Below, piece by piece: positions 1 to 6,383 of a DNA stretch of 19,654 nucleotides. Position numbers and translations under genes: made by a program. The stretch covers positions 1-19,654 of the forward strand of contig JAGTUW010000138.1 of the NCBI GenBank assembly GCA_018224345.1, in the 5' to 3' direction. Position 1 is the stretch's first letter, and each line of letters starts with the position of its first letter. The notes under the pieces were generated by a model that saw only the letters and a program-made list of their open reading frames with translations, was not told the DNA's origin and made no database searches. This stretch comes from Bacteroidota bacterium. Its GTDB lineage: Bacteria; Bacteroidota; Ignavibacteria; SZUA-365.

Positions 1-117
1 GACAATCTCCCCACCTGCGGGGTCATCTGCATTGACTTCATGGTCGAGACCTGGCATGAAGTTCCTGATACAATTGGTAAGATCCGCTATTACGAATACC
101 CGAAAAAATATAAGTAA
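1..117 (+). CDS. C-terminal fragment of an unknown protein
   Basis: An open frame runs from the window edge to a TAA at 115-117 and gives 38 residues. The start lies outside the window. The tail is rich in aromatic and charged residues and ends YYEYPKKYK. I do not recognise the family. A likely Rho-independent terminator follows about 70 bases downstream, which supports this being a real gene end. The fragment is too short for any functional call. Confidence 0.5.
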   Translation, partial: DNLPTCGVICIDFMVETWHEVPDTIGKIRYYEYPKKYK

Positions 118-188
118 CGGCACCTTTACTGATCATGCAACGGTGGGGTGATATCGGCACGTTGTACCGAATCATATCGCACCATCAG

Positions 189-214
189 AAAGCAGCGGGA
201 CACTCCGCTGTTTT
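189..214 (+). terminator. Likely Rho-independent terminator
   Basis: CAGCGG (193-198) pairs with CCGCTG (205-210) across a 6-base loop. The stem is extended by A/T and G-T pairs between the preceding AAAG and the following TTTT. It lies about 70 bases after the stop of the gene ending at 117. The T-tract is only four bases, so efficiency is uncertain. Confidence 0.5.
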
Positions 215-270
215 GCGGGAATAACTATCGCGTTCCCGTCGAGATGATGTCGGCAACCCGACTCCTTGTC

Positions 271-312
271 ATGCCGGATATCAGAATCGTACGATTATAG
301 AAAATGCCGGAT
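271..312. promoter_or_regulatory. Palindrome flanked by direct repeats, possible operator
   Basis: A perfect 12-base palindrome, AATCGTACGATT (285-296), sits between two copies of ATGCCGGAT (271-279 and 304-312). The cluster lies 45-85 bases upstream of the start at 356. The arrangement is seen directly. A role as a transcription-factor site is inference. The rest of the 238-base gap (118-355) shows only the terminator at 189-214. Confidence 0.3.
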
Positions 313-355
313 CATTTATTTATATTGCCGCATTGGCTTACCAGAAGGGAACGCT

Positions 356-760
356 ATGCAGACGTTTGAACTCCTCACGATGGTTACGTTTTTGACGATG
401 TATCTCGGAAGCGCCATACGTGCCATCGTTGCACCCGATGGCTATCGCGCCGCGGAAATCGCCTTTTATGCCAGCGGGAAACCCGCATTGTTCGAACTGG
501 CCGGCTTCCTGCTTACCGGTGTCGCCTTCGTGTTCCTGGTGCTGCATTTCATTCTCGAGCCGGTGCAACTCGCGCAATCTCTCCTCTACGCCTTGGTGCT
601 GCTCATCACGCTCATGATGCCCTTCCATTTCATTCGCTTCTATCGTGAACGCATGACGCATTCACTGAAAAAGAAAAGCAGTGCGGCATACCGTTCAAGC
701 GGCGTCAAACGCATAGTCATCGGCGCAGCGATTGTGCTGTTACCGTATATTTACGGATGA
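356..760 (+). CDS. Small four-helix membrane protein, unknown function
   Basis: The product has 134 residues. I chose the ATG at 356 because AGAAGGGA lies just upstream. The longer in-frame reading from 266 would add about 30 polar residues with no ribosome site. Hydrophobic stretches at about 10-27, 47-70, 75-97 and 119-133 predict an integral inner-membrane protein. A basic, serine-rich loop (about 99-118) precedes the last helix. No catalytic motif or known family is apparent. It converges on the metal-transporter permease, with only 19 bases between the stop codons. It could be a small transporter subunit or an orphan membrane protein. Confidence 0.7.
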   Translation: MQTFELLTMVTFLTMYLGSAIRAIVAPDGYRAAEIAFYASGKPALFELAGFLLTGVAFVFLVLHFILEPVQLAQSLLYALVLLITLMMPFHFIRFYRERMTHSLKKKSSAAYRSSGVKRIVIGAAIVLLPYIYG

Positions 761-779
761 CAATATCTATATATGATTA

Positions 780-1613
780 TCAGGAGGAGGCCGGAGTGAA
801 GTTCCTGATGGCCCGCCGTCTGGGAGAATACAGCCAGGATGCAAAGAAGAGCAGAGTAGCGATCAACACTATGCCCGCTCCCGAAGGGATATCGATATAG
901 TAGCTGAGAAGCAGCCCGCTCACCGACGAACCGATGCCGATGAGCACCGCAAGCAGCATCATGCGGCGGAAGTTGACTGTAAGTTGATGGGCTGCGGCAG
1001 CAGGCGTGACAATGAGGGCGGAGACGAGGACGACGCCGACGGATTTGACGCTGAGCACGACAGTCATCGCTATAAGCAGCAGCAGCAGGTAGTGGAGAGA
1101 GCGGACGGGAAGTCCCATCACCGACGCGACTTCGGCGTCGAAGCTCAACGCGAGAAATTCCTTGAACAGGGCAAAGATGACGGTTGCGATCACCAGTGTC
1201 ATACCGAGACTGATCCAGATGTCTGTTGCCGTCAGTGCGAGAATATTTCCGAAGAGATAGCTGAACACATCGACGTAGTAATCCCGCATGAAGCCGAGGA
1301 GCAGTACTCCCAGAGCCATCGTCGCGGCGAAGAAAATCCCTACGGAAGTGTCATGCTTGAGGTCTGTTCTCTCACTGACCCACCCGATGCTCAGCGCGGT
1401 GAGAGCAGAGAAAAGCAGAGCGGTGATGAGGGGGTCGACACCGATCAGCAGGCCGAGTGCAACACCGGCGAATGTGCTGTGTGAGATTCCTGCGCCGATG
1501 AAGGAGAGGCCGTTGAGTACGACATACACGCCGACGACGGCACAGATGCCCCCGATCAATATGGCCTCGATGAATGCGCGTTGCATGAAGGTGTGTGAGA
1601 ATAGCTCGCTCAT
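780..1613 (-). CDS. Metal ABC transporter permease (ABC-3, ZnuB/MntB type)
   Basis: The product has 277 residues and is the membrane permease of a zinc or manganese importer. The N-terminus (MSELFSHTFMQRAFIEAIL, then a glycine-rich helix and GAGISHSTFAGVALG) is typical of the ABC-3 permease family, as are repeated hydrophobic helices and the late SALIVTPAAAA segment. About eight membrane spans fit the family. I chose the ATG at 1613 because the family usually starts a few residues before such a motif. An in-frame GTG at 1637 has a GGAAG stretch just upstream and would add eight residues. Its partner genes (4498-6236) lie on the same strand but are separated by three opposite-strand genes. The C-terminus is short and basic. 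Metal specificity cannot be read from the permease. Confidence 0.9.
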   Translation of the reverse strand: MSELFSHTFMQRAFIEAILIGGICAVVGVYVVLNGLSFIGAGISHSTFAGVALGLLIGVDPLITALLFSALTALSIGWVSERTDLKHDTSVGIFFAATMALGVLLLGFMRDYYVDVFSYLFGNILALTATDIWISLGMTLVIATVIFALFKEFLALSFDAEVASVMGLPVRSLHYLLLLLIAMTVVLSVKSVGVVLVSALIVTPAAAAHQLTVNFRRMMLLAVLIGIGSSVSGLLLSYYIDIPSGAGIVLIATLLFFASWLYSPRRRAIRNFTPASS

Positions 1614-1848
1614 GACACAATGTGTGACGGATTTCACTGACTTCCAATTCAGGAGGTCCAGTGAGACGGCGGGGAGAACGCGCTCTCAGGGGATGAGGTG
1701 TAAGGTATTTGTAATATGCGATTCAGCATGCTGAAAGGTGGACACATTACATTGTGTACTGTGATGCTCATCCCGTGAAGGTGCGGAACATGATGGTCTC
1801 ACCCGATGAACACGAAAATTTCCCCCACGAACACGGAGAAACAAGGCC
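1614..1848. promoter_or_regulatory. Divergent intergenic region with palindromes
   Basis: This gap separates the minus-strand permease from the + strand pilin-like genes. It holds a perfect 14-base palindrome TTCAGCATGCTGAA (1722-1735). It also holds ACACAATGTGT (1615-1625) and the imperfect dyad ACACATTACATTGTGT (1742-1757), which share the 9-mer ACATTGTGT in inverted orientation. These could be operator sites for either gene, such as a metal regulator. No regulator gene is in the window and the match to any known box is not clear. I see no convincing gene here. Confidence 0.35.
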
Positions 1849-2331
1849 ATGGGTGGTGCACAGATGATGCTGGTTCTCGGTGCCTTGGTGCTGTTGTCTC
1901 TGATGGTACTGAACATCAATCGGGCGCAGCTCGAGAGCGAGCGACAGATGTCGCAGGCGGAATACATTCTCGCCGCAACGGCTGTCGGACAATCGATGAT
2001 CAGCGAGATCAGCAGCAAACACTTCGACGCCACGACGGCCTCCAATGAGTCGGCGCCGGTGTCCTCCTTTACATCGCCGCATCACCTCGGTGCGGGCTCC
2101 TGGGAAAGTTATCCGAATTTCAACGATTTCGATGATTTTCATCGTTTCAACACTACCGTAAACACACCGCGCGCCGGAAACTTCCGCATCCGCTGCCTGG
2201 TCGACTATGTGGATCCGATGACTCCCAACGTTACATCCGGCATTCGCACGAGAACGAAGCGCTTGCGTGTCAATGTATCATCGGATTTTCTCGACGATCC
2301 CGTGAATCTCGTTTATTACAAAAGCCATTGA
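1849..2331 (+). CDS. Pilin-like membrane-anchored protein (first of three)
   Basis: The product has 160 residues. It begins with a very short polar leader, MGGAQ, followed by one hydrophobic helix (about 6-23) and then an alpha-helical stretch rich in Gln, Glu and Ala (about 24-55). This architecture resembles minor type IV pilins or pseudopilins of the PilV/PilW kind. The glutamate usually found at position 5 of mature pilins and a clear prepilin-peptidase site are not evident. The rest (about 56-160) is a polar globular tail with no recognised domain. The gene is followed after nine bases by the next pilin-like gene, so the two are probably co-transcribed. The pilin relation rests on architecture and neighbours, not on a diagnostic motif. 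Confidence 0.65.
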   Translation: MGGAQMMLVLGALVLLSLMVLNINRAQLESERQMSQAEYILAATAVGQSMISEISSKHFDATTASNESAPVSSFTSPHHLGAGSWESYPNFNDFDDFHRFNTTVNTPRAGNFRIRCLVDYVDPMTPNVTSGIRTRTKRLRVNVSSDFLDDPVNLVYYKSH

Positions 2332-2340
2332 GGACATATC

Positions 2341-3147
2341 ATGCTTGACACACTCGGATCTTATATTATCGGCGGGATCGTGCTCATGATGATGATGGGC
2401 CTGATCTTTGGACTGCAGGATACGGCACGGGATGCAGTGATGAATGAGATTTCCCAGCTTTCGCTTGCGGAAATGAGTCAGATCATGGAACGCGAACTGA
2501 ACAACATGGGATATCGCGTACCGGACGACCAAAAGATTATTTCCATCACACACCGATCCATAACCTTTCTTTCCGATTATGACAATAACGGCATCGTAGA
2601 CACGCTGTTCTATGAAATGCAACGAACGGCGTCCGGTCCGGTCGTAACGAGAAGATTATCCCGGCCGGGACAAGTCCCGCTCGAATGGTCGACCCGTGGC
2701 AGTATGGTGTTGTTCACCGCCTATGACGAACAGAACAACGTGACGTTCGATCCGGCAACCGTGCGTTCCGTCGAGGCGTCCATGCTGACCAGTAATGTGC
2801 TGTACAATAACATGAGTACGAATACCAATGCTTCGTCGTCCGAGGATGCAGGCAGTCTCGAAGAGGAGAATGCGACACTCATAGTCAATCACCAACAATT
2901 GCTTGCCGTCGCTGTCGACTGTCAGGCAGGCGCATACTGGCACAAACGATTGTATCCCCGCAATCTGACCGTAGAAGCTCCGCAACTTGCGGATTCATTC
3001 CCGGGAGAAGGCGGCAATCAGCAGGACCCCGGCACAGGTGACCCCGGCACAGGCGACCCCGGCACAGGCGATCCCGGCACAGGTGACCCCGGCACAGGTG
3101 ACCCCGGCACAGGTGATCCCGAAGAGCCTGTGATCGTGCCCCAATAA
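2341..3147 (+). CDS. Pilin-like protein with C-terminal DPGTG repeat
   Basis: The product has 268 residues. One N-terminal hydrophobic helix (about 8-25, methionine-rich) is followed by a helical, acidic stretch and a polar domain. This matches a minor-pilin or PilW-like layout, with a conserved-looking LSDYDNNGIVDTLFYEM segment at about 77-93. The C-terminus carries six DPGTG units (229-258), then DPEEP and a short tail. That tail is disordered and proline-rich, perhaps a spacer or surface stalk. GAGGA (2330-2334) lies six bases before the ATG and overlaps the end of the previous gene, so translation may be coupled. The family is not firmly identified. No metal or catalytic motif is visible. 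Confidence 0.65.
   Translation: MLDTLGSYIIGGIVLMMMMGLIFGLQDTARDAVMNEISQLSLAEMSQIMERELNNMGYRVPDDQKIISITHRSITFLSDYDNNGIVDTLFYEMQRTASGPVVTRRLSRPGQVPLEWSTRGSMVLFTAYDEQNNVTFDPATVRSVEASMLTSNVLYNNMSTNTNASSSEDAGSLEEENATLIVNHQQLLAVAVDCQAGAYWHKRLYPRNLTVEAPQLADSFPGEGGNQQDPGTGDPGTGDPGTGDPGTGDPGTGDPGTGDPEEPVIVPQ
3025..3120 (+). repeat. 15-base tandem repeat, six copies plus a partial seventh
   Basis: The unit GACCCCGGCACAGGT starts at 3025, 3040, 3055, 3070, 3085 and 3100, and a partial GATCCC ends at 3120. Units differ only at the third base of the Asp codon (GAC or GAT) and at the last base (T or C). The array is in frame, so copy-number change would add or remove DPGTG units without a frameshift. Near identity of units suggests recent expansion or slippage. 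Confidence 0.95.
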
Positions 3148-3252
3148 CAAAAACAGCCCTTGTCCCTGTGGAAGCGGCGAGCCATACCGTGACTGTCACG
3201 GGAAATGAACGTACGCTATCGCTCTCCCCGTGCAGGGCGATTGGAAGAAATT

Positions 3253-3260
3253 TATATTTA
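3253..3260 (+). promoter_or_regulatory. Near-match to the Bacteroidota -7 element
   Basis: TATATTTA matches seven of eight positions of TAnnTTTG and lies about 24 bases before the start at 3284, in the 136-base gap between the second and third pilin-like genes. If active it would give the third gene its own promoter. There is no clear -33 element. This is a weak call. Confidence 0.25.
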
Positions 3261-3283
3261 AGCAATAGACGCGAGTATTCATC

Positions 3284-4411
3284 ATGGGTAAAATGTTATT
3301 ACTGTTGGTCGTCGGGATGGGATTGGTGGTGTCGTATTCCGCGATGCAGCTCAACCGCAGCAATCTGAATGCCAATGCCACCGCGGTGGATGACTACGAA
3401 ATCAACCAGGCCCGCAATCTTGCACGCAGTGGTGTCGAATACGTGGTCAGTAAACTGGCGGAGGACAGCACGTGGATGACGGGCTACGCGAATGAAAACA
3501 TTTCCGGTGGGACGCTCTCGGTCAGCATTGAGCGTACACGGGCGATGTATCCTGGCGGACCGGATGCGGGACTCAACAACGCACGCCTGGTGACATCGAC
3601 CGGCACTATTCTCAACCAGGCTTTCACGATTCGTACCATTGTCGAGATTCCTTCCGATTATATTCGTCCTCCCGGCCTTGGTTATGGGATTCTTTCGGAC
3701 AAAAGTATGGATCTGACCGGAAATGTGTCGATATCGGATTACAATAATCCAAATCTTAACTCGGATATTCATACAAATCAGAATCTGAGTTTCGGAGGGA
3801 GTTCCAAAGTGAACGGTTACGGGACGTACAGTAACGAAACAACATCCGATCCGGCGGGCGCGACCTCGGTCTTCCAGCCGAATGTCAATACGGGAAGTGA
3901 TCTGGTTTCGAGCGCGCCTCCCGTGGCAATACCGGAAATCGATCCTTCGAAGTGGGAATCCCTTGCGACCAGAAAGTTTTATTCCAATACGACAATCAAT
4001 TCCAATTTCGTGTTGGGCACGAAAGAGAATCCGGAAATCGTGTACGTACGCGGTGACCTGCACCTCAACGGCCAGATGACGGGCTACGGCGTCTTTCTCG
4101 TGACCGGCGATCTGACCATCAACGGTGGCGCGACGGTGTCCGCGATTGATCCGACCGGAAACAATCTTGGCATTATCGTCGGGGGTGATGCCAAAATCAA
4201 TGGTATCAGCAAAATCGATGCGAACATTCTGATCAAGGGCGATGCGAAGATCAACGGAACGACTACAATCGTGGGATCGATCATGTCGGAAGGGGAGATT
4301 GATTTCGCCGGCACGGCCAATATCTACTACAATCCGCTGAATGATGCCGTCGCCAAAAAAGTGTTTCAACAGGATGCAGGACGACCCAAGGTTGTCTCAT
4401 ATTTCGAATAG
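3284..4411 (+). CDS. PilX-like surface protein with a repeat-rich C-terminal domain
   Basis: The product has 375 residues. A hydrophobic helix (about 4-20) is followed by SAMQLNRSNLNANATAVDDY and then NQARNLARSGVEYVVSKL. That last stretch resembles the PilX-type N-terminal region, where a membrane helix leads into an Asn/Ala-rich amphipathic segment. From about 250 the protein has short repeated beta-strand patterns such as GDLTINGGATV, GDAKINGISKI and GDAKINGTTTI. These suggest a right-handed beta-solenoid like those in bactofilins or polymer-forming proteins. It is likely an anchored extracellular or periplasmic component of the same apparatus as the two preceding genes. No strong ribosome site is visible at the ATG (3284). 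It converges on the ABC ATPase with an 86-base gap in which I see nothing else. Confidence 0.7.
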   Translation: MGKMLLLLVVGMGLVVSYSAMQLNRSNLNANATAVDDYEINQARNLARSGVEYVVSKLAEDSTWMTGYANENISGGTLSVSIERTRAMYPGGPDAGLNNARLVTSTGTILNQAFTIRTIVEIPSDYIRPPGLGYGILSDKSMDLTGNVSISDYNNPNLNSDIHTNQNLSFGGSSKVNGYGTYSNETTSDPAGATSVFQPNVNTGSDLVSSAPPVAIPEIDPSKWESLATRKFYSNTTINSNFVLGTKENPEIVYVRGDLHLNGQMTGYGVFLVTGDLTINGGATVSAIDPTGNNLGIIVGGDAKINGISKIDANILIKGDAKINGTTTIVGSIMSEGEIDFAGTANIYYNPLNDAVAKKVFQQDAGRPKVVSYFE

Positions 4412-4497
4412 CATCTCGCCCCGGGCACAAGCTGAGCTTTGATTCAGCCGCAACACCGCAGTACCCATCTTCAGGCAGTGAACCCCGTAACCGGTGG

Positions 4498-5316
4498 TCA
4501 GCCGCCAGTCTCCCCGTTCTTGCTCCTGCCATTATCTTCGTTCCTCCGGACGACCATATGCGGTACATCGCCGTGTCCGAACAGCAAGGCACCGCAGCCG
4601 TACATGTTTTCTATGGTCGGCGCATGCATGACATCCTCCGGCCGGCCGTGCGCAACCAGCGTACGATTGAGGCAGGCGATGGAATCCACATGCTCGCTGA
4701 CCACGCCGATGTCATGGGTTACGAGAATAATGGTCATGCCGCTTTCGCGATGCAGTGTGCTGATCCAGTCATACAGTCCTTCAGAGGAATTATGATCCAG
4801 CGCCGCTGTGGGTTCGTCGAGTATGAGCAGGGAGGGATTGACTACGAGCGCGCGTGCGATAAGGACGCGCTGTCGCTGCCCACCGGAGAGTGCGCTGATC
4901 TGTCGTTCGGAAAACTCCTGCATCTGAACGCGTGCGAGTGCTTCCATAGCAAGCAGGCGATGCCTGCGCGTGACGCGTCGGAACAGCCCGATCTTTCCGT
5001 ACAAGCCCATTGCGACAACATCGATAACCTGCAAGGGGAAGGTGAAATCCAGCGCGGCGTATTGTGGGACATATCCTATGCGTGAACGCAGGGAACCAAG
5101 ATCCGCAGGATCGTGACCGAGGGTCCGTACCGTTCCTTGTGCCGGTTTGAGCAGGCCGAGCGCTGTTTTGACAAGGGTGCTTTTTCCTGACCCGTTTGGA
5201 CCGATGATTCCCCAGAAACTGCCGGTGGGAATGCCGAAACTGATATGTTCCAGTGCAGGAAGATGATCGTAGCTGACGGAGACATCGCGAAATTCTATGT
5301 CGTAGGTGTGCGTCAT
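4498..5316 (-). CDS. Metal ABC transporter ATP-binding protein (ZnuC/MntB-like ATPase)
   Basis: The product has 272 residues and hydrolyses ATP to drive metal import through the permease at 780-1613. All ABC motifs are present: Walker A GPNGSGKST (39-47), Q-loop glutamine in YVPQ (Q85), signature LSGGQ (143-147), Walker B LLILDE (163-168), D-loop LD (173-174) and H-loop His201. YVPQYAALDFTFP and VIDVVAMGLYGK are typical of the zinc/manganese importer subfamily. The last 30 residues are polar and variable. The start overlaps the end of the binding-protein gene by four bases (ATGA type), so translation is probably coupled. Zinc is more likely than manganese because of the His-rich loop in its partner, but this is inference. 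Confidence 0.92.
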   Translation of the reverse strand: MTHTYDIEFRDVSVSYDHLPALEHISFGIPTGSFWGIIGPNGSGKSTLVKTALGLLKPAQGTVRTLGHDPADLGSLRSRIGYVPQYAALDFTFPLQVIDVVAMGLYGKIGLFRRVTRRHRLLAMEALARVQMQEFSERQISALSGGQRQRVLIARALVVNPSLLILDEPTAALDHNSSEGLYDWISTLHRESGMTIILVTHDIGVVSEHVDSIACLNRTLVAHGRPEDVMHAPTIENMYGCGALLFGHGDVPHMVVRRNEDNGRSKNGETGG

Positions 5317-6236
5317 TGCATGACCTTTGCCATTTCACTCACATTGAAGCGCATGATGTCAATATAATCACTTTCCACTGCACCGATCGGGTCGAGTCGC
5401 ACGAGACGGGCCCCTGTTTCCTCCGCCAGTATGTCAGCCGCCCGGCTGGCATTTCTCATGTCGGAAAACACGACATTCACCTGCCGGGATTGCATCAATG
5501 CGATCAGATCTGCCAGGGCGCGCGCAGAAATTTCCCTGCCCGGAATCGCCTCGATCACGCCAGCTTCTTCAAGATCGTACCGACGGGCGAAATAAACCCA
5601 GGCACTGTGATCTCCGATAAAACGGTGCTGCTTCCAAGTCGAAACTTCCACTGCGATTTCAGCATCCAGTTCAAGCAGCGCCAGCCGGTAGGCCTCCGCT
5701 CTGGCGATGATACTGTCTCTCTTCTCCGGAAGAATGTCCGCAATCCGATCCGCAATGCGCATCACCGAGTGTGCGGCGATAGCGGGATCGAGCCAGAAAT
5801 GCGGGTTCCCGGCTTCGTGAGTATGCGCTCGCTGGTGATCCCCCCCGTGGTCATGTCCTCGATGATCGTGTGCCTCGTGTTCATGTCCGACCTGCAGCAG
5901 GTCGACGAAATCACTGAGTGTGACAACGGGAATGTCCTTGTCACTGAGATTATCCAGAAGGCGTGATGCCCAGAATTCGAGTCCTGCGCCATTGAGAACG
6001 ATCATCGAAGCCTGGCCTGCCTGACGTAGCTGGACGGGCGTCAATTCAAAGGTGTGGGGGTTCATTGTCGAGGGAAGCAGAATCAGCACTTCGACATCAT
6101 CGCCTCCGACAGCGCTGATCCAGCTTCCGAGCGGTGCGATACTGGTGACAATCAATGGTGTGTCGCCTCGTTCTGTCGGGGAGCAGGCCGGAAAAAGCAA
6201 TGAAAGAGCGAGAAGCAGAAATATGGTTCTGGGCAT
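5313..6236 (-). CDS. Zinc/manganese-type substrate-binding lipoprotein (ZnuA-like)
   Basis: The product has 307 residues and is the periplasmic metal-binding subunit of the ABC importer (cluster A-I). A lipoprotein signal ends LLFPAC (Cys18 lipidated), so it is tethered to a membrane. Expected metal ligands are His61 in NPHTFE, His146 in NPHFWLDP, His210 in GDHSAWVYF and Asp282 in RLDPIG. A His-rich loop at 118-140 holds nine His in 23 residues; this loop is known from ZnuA proteins and points to zinc. The C-terminus overlaps the ATPase start by four bases. A perfect -7 element lies about 44 bases upstream. An MntA/TroA-like manganese protein is less likely because of the His-rich loop. Confidence 0.92.
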   Translation of the reverse strand: MPRTIFLLLALSLLFPACSPTERGDTPLIVTSIAPLGSWISAVGGDDVEVLILLPSTMNPHTFELTPVQLRQAGQASMIVLNGAGLEFWASRLLDNLSDKDIPVVTLSDFVDLLQVGHEHEAHDHRGHDHGGDHQRAHTHEAGNPHFWLDPAIAAHSVMRIADRIADILPEKRDSIIARAEAYRLALLELDAEIAVEVSTWKQHRFIGDHSAWVYFARRYDLEEAGVIEAIPGREISARALADLIALMQSRQVNVVFSDMRNASRAADILAEETGARLVRLDPIGAVESDYIDIMRFNVSEMAKVMQ

Positions 6237-6279
6237 GTTTGCACGCGTCCTGTTGCTGTTGTTCGGAAAAGAACATACA

Positions 6280-6287
6280 CAAATATA
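6280..6287 (-). promoter_or_regulatory. Bacteroidota-type -7 promoter element for the metal-binding lipoprotein
   Basis: On the minus strand this reads TATATTTG, a perfect TAnnTTTG, about 44 bases before the start at 6236. I could not find a clear TTTG at the -33 position. TAnnTTTG is the known -7 consensus of the Bacteroidota primary sigma factor. It is likely the promoter of the binding-protein and ATPase genes. Confidence 0.45.
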
Positions 6288-6383
6288 GGTGTTTTTACGG
6301 CTTCCGTTTTCATTTTCGCTTGCGGTGATGTATTTTCCCCTTGATTATATCCAGTCGTCCAAAATAAGTCGAGGACAGTGCTC

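Noticed and set aside
3026..3119. CRISPR-like array
   Set aside because: The 15-base units are contiguous with no spacers and are in frame within a coding gene.
3299..4369. Long minus-strand open frame opposite the PilX-like gene
   Set aside because: The + strand product has a clear helix and repeat structure. The opposite frame is rich in Arg, His and Asp, as expected of a shadow.
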